Shown here: positions 43,727 to 53,415 of the stretch, piece after piece | Numbering within the stretch: position 1 is the first letter of the stretch | Layout: each line of letters opens with the position of its first letter | Assembly (NCBI RefSeq): GCF_000221045.1 | Contig: NC_015856.1 | Coordinates: 2,872,542-2,936,541 of the forward strand | DNA length: 64,000 nucleotides | DNA from: Collimonas fungivorans Ter331 | GTDB taxonomy: Bacteria > Pseudomonadota > Gammaproteobacteria > Burkholderiales > Burkholderiaceae_D | Direction: 5' to 3' | Notes under the pieces: model-generated | Seen by the model: the letters and a program-made list of their open reading frames with translations, nothing else | Databases searched by the model: none | What the model was told of the DNA's origin: nothing | Position numbers and translations under genes: made by a program

Positions 43727-44857
43727 ATGTCTGTAATCACCTGCGTCGAAGACCTGCGCCTGCTGGCCAAGAAGCGCGTGCCAAAAGCGTTTTACGACTA
43801 TGCCGACAGCGGCTCCTATACCGAATCCACCTACCGCGCCAACAGCAGCGACCTGGCCGCCATCCACCTGCGCCAGCGGGTGGCCATCAACGTCGACCAG
43901 CGCTCCACCCGCAGCACCATGATCGGCCATGACGTGACGATGCCGGTGGCGATTGCCCCCACCGGCCTGACCGGCATGCAATGGGCCAACGGTGAAATGC
44001 TGGGCGCCATCGCCGCCGAAAAATTCGGCATCCCGTTTACCCTGTCGACCATGAGCATCTGCTCTATCGAAGATGTCGCCAGCGTCACCACCAAGCCGTT
44101 CTGGTTCCAGCTGTACGTGATGCGCGACCGCGGTTTCATCAAGTCGCTGATCGAGCGCGCCAAGGCCGCCAAATGTTCGGCCCTGGTGCTGACGCTGGAT
44201 CTGCAGATTCTCGGCCAGCGCCACAAGGACCTGAAAAACGGCATGTCGGTGCCGCCGAAAATGACCCTGGCCAACCTGCTCGACCTCGCCACCAAGCCCG
44301 GCTGGGCCTTGCGCGCGCTGGGCGGCCGCAAGTCCTTCGGCAACCTGGCCGGCCACGTCTCCGGCGCCGACGGCATCATGACCCTGAGCAAATGGACCGC
44401 CAGCCAGTTCGACCCGACCCTGTGCTGGGACGACATCGCCTGGATCAAGGAACAATGGGGCGGCAAGCTGATCCTGAAAGGGATCCTGGATGTGGAAGAC
44501 GCCAAGATCGCCGCCACCACGGGCGCCGACGCCATCGTCGTCAGCAACCATGGCGGCCGCCAGCTGGACGGCGCGGTATCGTCGATCTCGGCGCTGCCGG
44601 CGATTGTCGAGGCGGTGGGTGACCAGGTCGAAGTCTGGTTCGACGGCGGCATCCGCAGCGGCCAGGACGTGCTGAAAGCGGTGGCCCTGGGCGCCAAGGG
44701 CACCATGATCGGCCGCGCTTTCCTGTACAGCCTGGGTGCGATGGGGGAAGCCGGCGTCACCAGGATGCTGCAGATCCTGCAGCAGGAACTGGATGTCAGC
44801 ATGGCGCTGACCGGCACCAAGGATATCAAGGATGCGGGACCCCACATCCTTACTTGA
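43727..44857 (+). CDS. lldD: FMN-dependent alpha-hydroxy-acid dehydrogenase (L-lactate dehydrogenase type)
   Basis: 376 aa TIM-barrel flavoprotein. The active-site signature is VVSNHGGRQLDGA (about 270-282, with the catalytic His), preceded by the substrate-binding Arg/Lys residues and FYDYADSGSY near the N-terminus. It oxidises L-lactate or a related 2-hydroxy acid and passes electrons to quinone. Substrate cannot be fixed from sequence, so the symbol is tentative. AGGAG-like GGAGAG ahead of the ATG. Convergent with the ankyrin gene. Confidence 0.87.
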   Translation: MSVITCVEDLRLLAKKRVPKAFYDYADSGSYTESTYRANSSDLAAIHLRQRVAINVDQRSTRSTMIGHDVTMPVAIAPTGLTGMQWANGEMLGAIAAEKFGIPFTLSTMSICSIEDVASVTTKPFWFQLYVMRDRGFIKSLIERAKAAKCSALVLTLDLQILGQRHKDLKNGMSVPPKMTLANLLDLATKPGWALRALGGRKSFGNLAGHVSGADGIMTLSKWTASQFDPTLCWDDIAWIKEQWGGKLILKGILDVEDAKIAATTGADAIVVSNHGGRQLDGAVSSISALPAIVEAVGDQVEVWFDGGIRSGQDVLKAVALGAKGTMIGRAFLYSLGAMGEAGVTRMLQILQQELDVSMALTGTKDIKDAGPHILT

Positions 44858-44874
44858 AGACAGACACGTGAAGA

Positions 44875-45582
44875 CTACAGTTTGCCGGCCTTCTTGAGGC
44901 GGCTGGTCAAGCCGTCAGCGATGTCGTTGTGATCGAATTTCTTGGCCAGGTCGATGGCAGTCATGCCGACATCGTTTTTCAGGGTGACATCGGCGCCGCT
45001 ATCGAGCAGCAGCTTGACGGTCTCGATCTTGCCGCCGCGCGCGGCCATCATGATCGGCGTCGTATTGTTGGGCGAGCCGGCATCGATATAGGCTGATGCA
45101 TCCAGCAGCATCTGCACGATTTCATTATTGCCGATCGCCGCCGCGTAATGCAGCGCGGTCCAGCCGGTATTGTTGGGTTCGGCTTCCTTGTCCAGCAAGG
45201 CCTTTACCGCCGCCACATCGCCCTTGTAGGAAGCCACCATCAAAGCGGTGTCGCCGTTGCGCGCACGCAGGTTGAGATCGATACCTTTTGCATTGAGCAA
45301 AAGCCCGAAGACTTTCTTGGAGTCTTCGTGCAAGGCCAGGATCAGGCCGGTGTCGCCGCGCTGTTTCTCCGCCAGGTTCGGGCTGACGCCCGCAGCCAGC
45401 AATTTTTTCATGCCGCGCTCGTCATCCAGCTTGACGGCCTTGACATAGTCGTCGAGGTTGCTGGCCTGGCTCAATAACGGCAAGCATGCCAGCGCCAACA
45501 GTAACAGCGATGCCGAAAACCGCGAACGGCCGTTGCTGCGGCCAGTTAAGTCGGAAATGCGGTTAAAAATCCGGTTAAACAT
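44875..45582 (-). CDS. Exported ankyrin-repeat protein
   Basis: 235 aa from ATG 45582. A long basic n-region is followed by a Sec signal (FSASLLLLALACLPLLSQA), so the protein is probably periplasmic. About five ankyrin repeats follow (for example NTTPIMMAARGGKIETVKLLL and GWTALHYAAAIGNNEIVQMLL, each in part). Ankyrin repeats bind proteins; the partner is unknown. The start overlaps the last 8 bases of tatD, suggesting translational coupling. Confidence 0.88.
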   Translation of the reverse strand: MFNRIFNRISDLTGRSNGRSRFSASLLLLALACLPLLSQASNLDDYVKAVKLDDERGMKKLLAAGVSPNLAEKQRGDTGLILALHEDSKKVFGLLLNAKGIDLNLRARNGDTALMVASYKGDVAAVKALLDKEAEPNNTGWTALHYAAAIGNNEIVQMLLDASAYIDAGSPNNTTPIMMAARGGKIETVKLLLDSGADVTLKNDVGMTAIDLAKKFDHNDIADGLTSRLKKAGKL

Positions 45583-46369
45583 GCGCCTGATCCTTTGCCA
45601 GTTTGAACAGATTGAAAAAATTATCGGTGGTCTGCTGCGCCACCTCGGCCGCCGGCACACCCTTCAGATTCGCCAGGAACTCGCCGACATGCATGACCCA
45701 GCCCGGCTCGTTCATCTTGCCGCGGTGCGGCACCGGCGCCAGGTAAGGCGAATCGGTTTCGATCAGGGTGCTGCTCAAGGGCACCGCCAGCGCTACCGCC
45801 TGCAATTCCTTGGCGCTCTTGAAAGTGACGATGCCGGAAAACGAAATATAAAAACCCATCGCCATCGCCGCTTCGGCTACTTCCAGCGATTCGGTAAAAC
45901 AATGCATCACGCCGCCGGCGCCGCCGGCATCGGTGCCGGCACCCTCTTCCTGCATGATGCGGATGGTGTCGGTGGAAGCGGCGCGGGTATGGATGATCAA
46001 CGGCTTGCCGGTCGCGCGCGAGGCCCGGATGTGGCGGCGGAAACGCTCGCGCTGCCACTCCAGGTCGCCCTGCAGACGGTAATAGTCGAGGCCGGTTTCG
46101 CCGATGGCGATGATTTTCGGATGATCGGACAGGCGCACCAGGTCGTCGACGCTGGGTTCCGGCGTGTCTTCATAATCAGGATGCACGCCTACCGAAGCGT
46201 AGATATGCGGATAGGTCTCGGCCAGTTCCAGCACTTGCGGGAAATCGGGCAAATCGACCGATACGCACAAGGCATGGGTCACCTGGTTTTGCGCCATCTT
46301 GGCGAGCACTTCCGGCATCCTGGCGGACAGCTCCGGAAAATTGATATGGCAATGGGAATCGATATACAT
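45575..46369 (-). CDS. tatD: TatD-family metal-dependent deoxyribonuclease
   Basis: 264 aa amidohydrolase-fold enzyme. Metal ligands: HCH in YIDSHCHINF (about 6-8), Glu in GETGLDYYR (about 95), His in IIHTRAA (about 130), His in VMHCFTE (about 157) and Asp in ETDSPYLAP (about 207). TatD enzymes are 3'-5' exonucleases implicated in DNA quality control. The ankyrin gene overlaps its 3' end. About 90 bases separate it from rph. Confidence 0.93.
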   Translation of the reverse strand: MYIDSHCHINFPELSARMPEVLAKMAQNQVTHALCVSVDLPDFPQVLELAETYPHIYASVGVHPDYEDTPEPSVDDLVRLSDHPKIIAIGETGLDYYRLQGDLEWQRERFRRHIRASRATGKPLIIHTRAASTDTIRIMQEEGAGTDAGGAGGVMHCFTESLEVAEAAMAMGFYISFSGIVTFKSAKELQAVALAVPLSSTLIETDSPYLAPVPHRGKMNEPGWVMHVGEFLANLKGVPAAEVAQQTTDNFFNLFKLAKDQAHV

Positions 46370-46460
46370 GGACAGGATTATATCGCTTGCGGGCGCACCT
46401 CATTGACGAAGTGCGCCTGCGGCGGATATTCAATCTCTGGATTTTGCCGGCGGCGGGATG

Positions 46461-47195
46461 TCAGTCGGCCAGGCCCAAAGCCTGTTTCTGCAGCTGGATC
46501 AGCTCGCCGATCCCGCCCTGCGCCAGGTCCAGCAGGCTGTTCAGCGTCGGACGATCGAAGGCGACGCCTTCCGCGGTGCCCTGCACTTCGATGAAATGGC
46601 CGGTATCGGTCATCACCACATTCATGTCGGTGTCGCAGCCGGAATCTTCGACATAATCCAGGTCCAGCACCGGTGTGCCCTGGTAGACGCCGACGGAAAT
46701 CGCCGCGACAAAGTGCTTGAGAGGAATCGCCGCAATCGCCTTGCTTTCCAGCAGCCGCGCAAACGCATCGTAAGCGGCGACCATGGCGCCGGTGATGGAT
46801 GCGGTGCGGGTGCCGCCGTCGGCCTGGATCACGTCGCAGTCAAGGTGCAAGGTGCGTTCGCCGAAAGCTTGCAGGTCGAACGCCGCGCGCAGCGAGCGGC
46901 CGATCAGGCGCTGGATTTCCTGGGTGCGGCCGGATTGTTTGCCGCGCGCCGCTTCACGGTCCATGCGGGTATTGGTGGAACGCGGCAGCATGCCGTATTC
47001 GGCGGTCAGCCAGCCTTGTCCTTTGCCCTTCAGGAAACCCGGGACTTTTTCTTCCAGGCTGGCGGTGCAGATGACCTTGGTGTCGCCGAACTCGACCAGC
47101 ACCGAACCTTCGGCGTGTTTGGTGTAGTTGCGGGTCAGGCGCACGGTACGCAAGGCATCGGCGGCGCGTCCGCTAGGACGGGTAATGGTTGACAT
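46461..47195 (-). CDS. rph: Ribonuclease PH
   Basis: 244 aa phosphorolytic exonuclease trimming tRNA 3' ends. Features: [41 protein letters not shown] (in parts) at the N-terminus, the phosphate-binding [17 protein letters not shown] (about 66-82) and the catalytic SxD-like region [20 protein letters not shown] (about 182-201). In related bacteria rdgB usually follows, but here tatD comes next. The PP2C gene ends eight bases upstream. Confidence 0.95.
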   Translation of the reverse strand: MSTITRPSGRAADALRTVRLTRNYTKHAEGSVLVEFGDTKVICTASLEEKVPGFLKGKGQGWLTAEYGMLPRSTNTRMDREAARGKQSGRTQEIQRLIGRSLRAAFDLQAFGERTLHLDCDVIQADGGTRTASITGAMVAAYDAFARLLESKAIAAIPLKHFVAAISVGVYQGTPVLDLDYVEDSGCDTDMNVVMTDTGHFIEVQGTAEGVAFDRPTLNSLLDLAQGGIGELIQLQKQALGLAD

Positions 47196-47203
47196 GTAGT
47201 TCC

Positions 47204-48118
47204 TTAAATATTCTTCTCTATAGCGCCGCGGATTTCCGCAATCGCCTGTTCAATGTCGGCGTCGCTGAAACCGTCCGGCGTGTCTGTCGCGCCGAGGCGC
47301 GGCGCCTGGATGGTGGTGGTCAGGCTGCCGATCGGCAAGGTATGGGTGACGATCGAGCTGGAAGGATCGTCGAGGTTCGGGTCGGCGCCCCAGGCCATTG
47401 CCAAAGCGGTAACATTATCGCTTGTTTTGCCGGCAATCCCAAGCGCATTGTTGACCAGCTCCGGCACCGCCCGCACGATGGTGCTGGTTTGCAGCCGTTG
47501 CGCCAGCACATGGTCGGGCAGCATTGACCACAGGCCGTCCGAGCACAGCAGCATGACGTCGCCCGCCTGCAGGCTGACCCGGCGCGACAGTTCGACGATC
47601 GGCATGTTGGTCGCGCCGAGGCAGTTGAACAGCTTGTTGCGGTCAGGATGGGTGGCGCGTTCGGAAGGGTCGGCCTTGCCTTGTGCAATCAGGCTTTCGA
47701 TGCGCGAGTGGTCGCGCGTGCGCGCCAGGATCTGGCCGTTGCGCATCCAGTACAGGCGCGAATCGCCGCAATGTGCCCAGAATGCGCTGTTGTGCTGGAT
47801 CAGGCAGGCCACCACCGTGGTGCGCGGGGTTTCCGACAGCTTGTGCACTTCCCGGTAACGGTGGATCTCCATGTGCGCGGCATAGAAAGCATCTTCCAGG
47901 AAGCGCTCCGGCTTCTTGATGTACGGCTGGGCATTCTTCTGGAACAGCGAGCCGATGGTCTGCATCGCGATGTTGGCGGCGATCTCGCCGTGCAGGTGGC
48001 CGCCCATGCCGTCGGTCAGCAACAGCAGCAAGGCGTCACGCGTGAAGCTGTAGCCCATCCGGTCCTGGTTGACTTTGCGGCCGCCGATATGGCTTTCTTG
48101 GTAAACTGAAAATCGCAT
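47204..48118 (-). CDS. PP2C-type serine/threonine phosphatase
   Basis: 304 aa. PP2C metal-binding motifs are complete: [24 protein letters not shown] (about 36-50), HCGDSRLYW (about 117), CSDGLWSML (about 194) and SDNVTALA (about 232). A tail of about 60 residues rich in Ser and Thr ([17 protein letters not shown]) ends in a charged helix ([18 protein letters not shown]). The neighbouring kinase gene, 83 bases upstream on the same strand, is the likely antagonist. Cytosolic. Confidence 0.92.
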   Translation of the reverse strand: MRFSVYQESHIGGRKVNQDRMGYSFTRDALLLLLTDGMGGHLHGEIAANIAMQTIGSLFQKNAQPYIKKPERFLEDAFYAAHMEIHRYREVHKLSETPRTTVVACLIQHNSAFWAHCGDSRLYWMRNGQILARTRDHSRIESLIAQGKADPSERATHPDRNKLFNCLGATNMPIVELSRRVSLQAGDVMLLCSDGLWSMLPDHVLAQRLQTSTIVRAVPELVNNALGIAGKTSDNVTALAMAWGADPNLDDPSSSIVTHTLPIGSLTTTIQAPRLGATDTPDGFSDADIEQAIAEIRGAIEKNI

Positions 48119-48201
48119 GACTATGTCTGATTCTTACTAAAAGTACAGCTAAAACTGGGGCGGTGAAGCGGCGCGTTTTTTACTTGTTTGTTGTTGCTGG
48201 C

Positions 48202-49218
48202 CTACTGCGTGTTTTCCTGGATGGTCGTATCCGGATTGCTCTCGGCCTTGCGGCGGAACTGGATATGCGTGAAAAAGACGTTGCGGATCTTGCGCGTGAC
48301 CATGTCGCGCACGCTGACCTCCTCCTCCTGCACCGGCTCCATCAGGGCGCGCTGCACCGCGAACACGCTTTGCGGCCGCTGCAGCGGGTCGATCATCAGG
48401 CACCAGCGCACTACCTGGATCAGTTCCGGCGAATACAAGCCTTCCAGCTTACGGAAATGGCCTTCCATCTTGTCGTTGACCTTGCGCTGGTCCACAGGCT
48501 GCGGCGGCGCGCCGACCATGCAGGCGAAAATCGAGGCGCCGATGCTGTAGATATCGGTCCACGGCCCCAGGTTGCCATTACGCTCATATAATTCGGCCGG
48601 GGCGAAGCCCGGCGTATACATCGGATACAGCTTGGGCGAATCGGAACGCAGGGTCTGGCGGGCGGCGCCGAAGTCCAGCAGGATCGGGGTGCCGTCGGCG
48701 CGCAGGTAGATATTTGCCGGCTTCAGGTCCAGGTGCAGCAATTTATGGGTATGCACTTCGCGCAAGCCGTTCATCACGTGGCGGAACATCTTGCGGATGA
48801 ATTTTTCCGACACCAGCGGTTTTTCGCCCTTGTCGCGGCGGCGCAGGATGTGTTCCTGCAGCGAGCGCCCCGATTCGTAGGCCATCACCATGTACACGGT
48901 TTCATTGGCGCGGAAGAAGTTGATCACGCTCACCACGTTCGGATGGGCGATGCGCGCCAGAGCGCGGCCTTCCTCGAAGAAGCATTTGAGGCCGATGCGG
49001 AAGGTCGGCAGGTTTTCCGGCGAAATCGCCGGCGCCAGCTCTCCCCATTGGCGTAAAGCCAATGAACTCGGCAGATATTCTTTGATGGCGACTGCGTTGC
49101 CATCCTCGTCGTATGCCAGATAGACAATACTGAACCCGCCAGAAGCAATCTTCTTTACAATGCGGTATCCAGCAATTTTTAGCCCGTCAGGCAATGGTGC
49201 ATTGTTTTGCGCGGCCAT
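48202..49218 (-). CDS. Soluble Hanks-type serine/threonine protein kinase
   Basis: 338 aa. Gly-rich loop ASGGFSIVY (about 25-33), the ATP Lys in VAIKEY (about 46), catalytic loop HLDLKPANI (about 162-170) and DFGAAR (about 181). The loop reads LD in place of RD, so it may be active without activation-loop phosphorylation. There is no membrane segment or PASTA domain; the C-terminal 60 residues are basic and unassigned. Paired with the PP2C gene and divergent from yicC. Confidence 0.92.
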   Translation of the reverse strand: MAAQNNAPLPDGLKIAGYRIVKKIASGGFSIVYLAYDEDGNAVAIKEYLPSSLALRQWGELAPAISPENLPTFRIGLKCFFEEGRALARIAHPNVVSVINFFRANETVYMVMAYESGRSLQEHILRRRDKGEKPLVSEKFIRKMFRHVMNGLREVHTHKLLHLDLKPANIYLRADGTPILLDFGAARQTLRSDSPKLYPMYTPGFAPAELYERNGNLGPWTDIYSIGASIFACMVGAPPQPVDQRKVNDKMEGHFRKLEGLYSPELIQVVRWCLMIDPLQRPQSVFAVQRALMEPVQEEEVSVRDMVTRKIRNVFFTHIQFRRKAESNPDTTIQENTQ

Positions 49219-49324
49219 GCGATCCTACCTTAGTCAATGCTTAGTTGATAGTGTAGGGATTGTCTTGATAAATCGTTGGATTGTAAAGAAAAACCCTTGC
49301 AACCCAGAAACAAAGGACCGCATC

Positions 49325-50233
49325 TTGACTATCTGCAGCATGACAGGTTACGCCGTCAACAACCGCGAGACGGCCGCAGGCACGATTACCATCGAAATCA
49401 AGAGCGTCAATTCGCGCTTTCTCGACCTGCAGTTCCGCATCAACGACGACTTGCGTTCGCTCGAACCGGCGCTGCGCGAAGCCATCATCGGCCGGGTTGC
49501 GCGCGGCAAGGTCGAATGCCGGCTGAGTTTCGGCCGCAAGACCGCTTCCGGCGCATCGCAGGCGCTCAACACTACGCTGCTGGCCTCGCTGGCCGATCTG
49601 CAGAGCGCGGTGCGCCAGCAGTTCATCGAAGCGGCGCCGCTCACGGTCAATGAATTGCTGCGCTGGCCGGGCGTGATCGAGGAAGCGGTGATCAGCCAGG
49701 ATACGCTGCAAGCCGACGTCCAGTCCACCATGAACGCCACGCTGGAAGCTTTTGTCGATTCCCGTGCGCGCGAAGGCGCCGCGCTGCAGGCCACCTTGAT
49801 TTCCCGCATCGACGCCATGGAAGCCATCGTGCAAAGGATCACGCCGCTGGTGCCGCAGGTGGTGGCGCAGTTCCAGCAAAAAGCCATCGAGCGCATGCAG
49901 GAAGCACTGGGCCTGGCGCAGCAGGATGCCGGCAACTCCAGCCTGTCGCGCGAAGAAGCGCTCGACCGGATCCGCCAGGAAGTCACGCTGTACGGCATCC
50001 GCATCGACATCGCGGAAGAGTTGTCCAGGCTGGCGGCGCACTTGGGCGAAACCCGCCATATCCTGAAAAAAGGCGGCCAGGTCGGCAAGCGCCTCGATTT
50101 CATGATGCAGGAACTCAACCGCGAAGCCAACACCGTCGGTTCCAAGGCAGCGATCAAGGAACTCGCCGACGCCTCGATGGAACTCAAGCTGCTCATCGAC
50201 CAGATGCGCGAGCAAGTGCAAAACCTCGAATAA
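49325..50233 (+). CDS. yicC: YicC-family endoribonuclease
   Basis: 302 aa. TTG 49325 preceded by AAAGGA gives MTICSMTGYA, matching the family's N-terminal SMTGYA motif; an in-frame ATG lies five codons later and the farther upstream frame overlaps the divergent kinase gene. YicC_N domain first, then the C-terminal DUF1732 with EELSRLAAHLGETRHIL and LDFMMQELNREANTVGSK (about 238-275). E. coli YicC is an RNase involved in RyhB decay. A hairpin at 50247-50277 follows. Confidence 0.92.
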   Translation: MTICSMTGYAVNNRETAAGTITIEIKSVNSRFLDLQFRINDDLRSLEPALREAIIGRVARGKVECRLSFGRKTASGASQALNTTLLASLADLQSAVRQQFIEAAPLTVNELLRWPGVIEEAVISQDTLQADVQSTMNATLEAFVDSRAREGAALQATLISRIDAMEAIVQRITPLVPQVVAQFQQKAIERMQEALGLAQQDAGNSSLSREEALDRIRQEVTLYGIRIDIAEELSRLAAHLGETRHILKKGGQVGKRLDFMMQELNREANTVGSKAAIKELADASMELKLLIDQMREQVQNLE

Positions 50234-50456
50234 ACACCGCATCGCCGGCGCTGCAGGAACAGGGTTTCTGCAGCGCCTTCATCCTCCTCGGAAAAAATCC
50301 CGCCTCGCCTCAGCCTGATCCTACAGGCAATCACCATTGGCATTATTGCAATACCAGCCACCCTTGCGTAGCATCGACCTCGATTAAATGCCAAATAAAT
50401 AACATTCACCCGATCTGCGAGCGCCCGTCGCCCAGCTAGGGTGCGAGGAGACTGTA

Positions 50457-51920
50457 GTGAGAATCCATGATGCAGCGCGCTATCTGACGCCGCTGGCGGC
50501 CATCGCAATGATGAACACCCCTGCGGCTGGCGCCGAAGCCGGCGCCAGCCATGCGGCGGCAGTCGCAGTGCATGCCCGCGCCGCCGGCAGGGCTGAAGAA
50601 CACGGCGAGCATGGCGTGATCGATGGCGAAGCTATCGATCAAACCCATTCCGCGCCGCTTTCGCCGGTGACGATGTCACGGCAAGCCGACAGCCAGGGCC
50701 TGCTTGCCGGCAGCCATCTGAAATTCCTGTTGCGCAGTTATACAGACCATCTCGAAACCCGGGGAGCCAACACACGCAACGCCTGGGTGCTCGGCTCCCA
50801 GCTGAATTTCGAATCCGGTTTCAGCACCGGCCCGATCGGCTTTGGCGTCGATGCCGGACTGTTCAGCGCATTAAAACTCAATGGCGGCAGCGGCGCAGGC
50901 AATATGGTGCACGTCGATCCCGACGGCGGTGGCGGCAACCGGGCGGCCTGGACTTACCTTGGGCTGTACGACTTGAAAGCGCGCGCTTCGAACACGGTCC
51001 TGAAATACGGCGCGCAGATATTGCACAACCCTTTCCTAGAGCCGCACGACAATCGCGCCCTGCCGCCGACTTTCCTCGGCACCTCCATCATCAGCGCAGA
51101 GATCGCCGGCCTCAATCTTGCCGCCGGCAGCTTCACCAAAACCTATGCGCGCGGGCAAACCCGGCCGCAGCCCTTGGGCACGGTCTATGGCGGCACCCAA
51201 TTCAAACGCTTCAGCTATCTGGGCGGCGACTACAGTTACGATCCCGACACCAGGTTTTCACTATATGCCAGCCGCGCCGAGAACGTATGGGATCAGTATT
51301 ATTCCGCCTTCTCCCACAGCATGGGCGACGCCAAAGCCATCCGCTGGACCGGCCAGCTCAACTATTACGCCACCCGCAACCAGGGCAGCAGCCAGCAGGG
51401 GCCGATCAACACCAATGCCTACAGCATCGCGCTCAGCGCACAGCACCAGGCGCATACCGTGATGCTGGCTTACCAGAAAATCCAGGGCAGGCAATTCTTC
51501 GATTATGTCGGCGAAGGCGCCGGCGATTTCCTGAGCAACTCCATGAACGTCGACTACAACGCGCCTGGCGAACAATCGCTGCAGCTGCGCCATACGGTCG
51601 ACTTCGGCAGCTACGGCCTGCCCGGTCTCAAGATCATGAGCTGGCTGGTGCAAGGCTGGGGCGCCGATGCCTCGGCGGTGGCCGCCAACTACGCCGATCC
51701 TGCCAGCAGCCTGCATGGGCTGTACTGGAAAAATGGCGAGGCGGTGCATGGCAGGCATTGGGAAATCGGCATGATCCCGACTTATGTGATCCAGGGCGGC
51801 AGCCTGAAAGGCAGCAGCATCAACCTGACCCTGATGCACCACCACGCCACCTCGCATTATTCGGATCCGAGCAACAATATCTACCGGCTGGTGCTGAACA
51901 TGCCGTTCGACATTTTCTGA
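50457..51920 (+). CDS. OprD-family outer-membrane porin
   Basis: 487 aa from GTG 50457 with GGAG upstream. A signal peptide (ending near AAGAEA) is followed by a His- and Glu-containing stretch of about 60 residues and then an 18-strand-type barrel: LKFLLRSYTDHLETRG, FGVDAGLFSALKLNGGSG, AWTYLGLYDLKAR and the terminal LVLNMPFDIF ending in Phe. OprD porins pass small acids, amino acids or peptides; specificity unknown here. Monocistronic, with a terminator after the gene. Confidence 0.85.
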   Translation: MRIHDAARYLTPLAAIAMMNTPAAGAEAGASHAAAVAVHARAAGRAEEHGEHGVIDGEAIDQTHSAPLSPVTMSRQADSQGLLAGSHLKFLLRSYTDHLETRGANTRNAWVLGSQLNFESGFSTGPIGFGVDAGLFSALKLNGGSGAGNMVHVDPDGGGGNRAAWTYLGLYDLKARASNTVLKYGAQILHNPFLEPHDNRALPPTFLGTSIISAEIAGLNLAAGSFTKTYARGQTRPQPLGTVYGGTQFKRFSYLGGDYSYDPDTRFSLYASRAENVWDQYYSAFSHSMGDAKAIRWTGQLNYYATRNQGSSQQGPINTNAYSIALSAQHQAHTVMLAYQKIQGRQFFDYVGEGAGDFLSNSMNVDYNAPGEQSLQLRHTVDFGSYGLPGLKIMSWLVQGWGADASAVAANYADPASSLHGLYWKNGEAVHGRHWEIGMIPTYVIQGGSLKGSSINLTLMHHHATSHYSDPSNNIYRLVLNMPFDIF

Positions 51921-51928
51921 CGAGGACG

Positions 51929-51966
51929 AAAAAAAACGCAGCAGATCATTCATCTGCTGCGTTTTT
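51929..51966. terminator. Bidirectional terminator between porin gene and hom
   Basis: ACGCAGCAGAT (51936-51946) pairs with ATCTGCTGCGT (51952-51962), flanked by A8 and T5. Confidence 0.92.
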
Positions 51967-52011
51967 ATCAGAGCGCGGAAGCGCCCGCTATCTTTCCGTA
52001 GAAACGGCCGC

Positions 52012-53322
52012 TTAGCCCAATTCTTCCAGCCGGATCTTGGTCACCGTGCCGACCACGGTCGCCAGCGCTTCGATCTTGACGATCGCCGCTTCGACATTCT
52101 TTTCCTGGGTCTGGTGCGTCAGCATGATGATGTCGGTGCGGGTTTCGCCCGCGGCCGGTTCTTTTTGCAGCATGGCGTCTATCGAAATCGACGAATCGGC
52201 CAGGATCCGCGTGACATCCGCCAGCACGCCCGGCTGGTCGGCCACATGCATGCGCAGATAATAGCTGGTGGTGATTTCGGCCATCGGCAGGATCGGCGTA
52301 TCGGCCATGGCGTTCGGCTGGAACGCCAGGTGCGGCACGCGATGCTCAGGATCGGCAGTGGCCAGGCGCGTGATGTCGACCAGGTCGGCGATCACTGCCG
52401 AAGCGGTCGGCTCGGCGCCGGCGCCCTTGCCGTAATACAGCGTATCGCCGACCGCATCGCCGCGCACCAGCACCGCGTTCATGGCGCCTTCGACATTGGC
52501 GATCAGGCGTTTGCTCGGGATCAGGGTCGGATGCACGCGCAGCTCGATGCCGCCGGCGGTGCGCTTGGTGATGCCGAGCAGCTTGATGCGGTAGCCGAGC
52601 TGTTCGGCGTAGCGGATATCGGTCGCCTGCAGCTTGGTGATGCCTTCCACGTGCGCCTTGCTGAACTGCACCGGGATGCCGAACGCGATCGAGGCCATGA
52701 TGGTCAGCTTGTGGGCAGCGTCCACGCCTTCGATATCGAAGGTCGGATCGGCTTCGGCGTAGCCCAGGCGCTGCGCTTCTTTCAGCACGACGTCAAAGTC
52801 CAGGCCCTTGTCGCGCATTTCGGACAGGATGAAGTTGGTGGTGCCGTTGATGATGCCGGCGATCCACTGGATGCTGTTCGCGGTCAGGCCTTCGCGCAGC
52901 GCCTTGATGATAGGGATGCCGCCGGCCACCGCCGCTTCGAACGCAACGATCACGCCCTTCTCTTGCGCCGCCTTGAAAATCTCGTTGCCATGGGTCGCGA
53001 TCAGCGCCTTGTTGGCCGTCACCACGTGCTTGCCGTTGGCGATCGCCTGCAGCACCAGGTCCTTGGCGATGCCGTAGCCGCCGATCAGCTCGATGACGAT
53101 ATCGATATCAGGATTGTTGACCACCAGCTTGGCGTCGTTGACCACGGCCACGTCGCCGCTGGTCAGCTGCCTGGCGCGCTCGACATCGAGATCGGCCACC
53201 ATGGTAATTTCAATGGCTCTCCCCGCGCGCGCTGCAATCTCTTGCTGATTGCGCTTCAATACGTTGAACGTGCCGGAACCGACCGTACCTATGCCAAGCA
53301 AACCTACCTTGATGGATTTCAT
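52012..53322 (-). CDS. hom: Homoserine dehydrogenase
   Basis: 436 aa. NAD(P)-binding motif GLLGIGTVGSG (about 8-18), the catalytic region with VAGGIPIIKALREGL and NGTTNFILSEM (about 160-180), and a C-terminal ACT domain (about 350-436, YYLRMHVADQPGVLADV) for feedback control by threonine. It reduces aspartate semialdehyde to homoserine for threonine and methionine. The AlaA-type aminotransferase gene lies 93 bases upstream on the same strand. thrC, the usual next gene, is absent. Confidence 0.96.
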   Translation of the reverse strand: MKSIKVGLLGIGTVGSGTFNVLKRNQQEIAARAGRAIEITMVADLDVERARQLTSGDVAVVNDAKLVVNNPDIDIVIELIGGYGIAKDLVLQAIANGKHVVTANKALIATHGNEIFKAAQEKGVIVAFEAAVAGGIPIIKALREGLTANSIQWIAGIINGTTNFILSEMRDKGLDFDVVLKEAQRLGYAEADPTFDIEGVDAAHKLTIMASIAFGIPVQFSKAHVEGITKLQATDIRYAEQLGYRIKLLGITKRTAGGIELRVHPTLIPSKRLIANVEGAMNAVLVRGDAVGDTLYYGKGAGAEPTASAVIADLVDITRLATADPEHRVPHLAFQPNAMADTPILPMAEITTSYYLRMHVADQPGVLADVTRILADSSISIDAMLQKEPAAGETRTDIIMLTHQTQEKNVEAAIVKIEALATVVGTVTKIRLEELG

Positions 53323-53415
53323 GATCTCTGCTGTCTGTAAAAAAATCTGCTGATGCCGGGCTGGCTGCCGAGCCAGTCCGGCGGGTTTAATAAAAAACTT
53401 CTGCTGCGGGCCGGG

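Noticed and set aside
46370-46460. Remnant of rdgB between rph and tatD
   Set aside because: rdgB is expected after rph in relatives, but the 91 bases encode nothing like the RdgB C-terminus; only a GGCGCAC/GTGCGCC stem is visible.
50247-50277. Perfect 10-bp stem GGCGCTGCAG/CTGCAGCGCC after yicC as a terminator
   Set aside because: No T run follows, so it is at most a weak or Rho-assisted stop; recorded but not annotated as a terminator.
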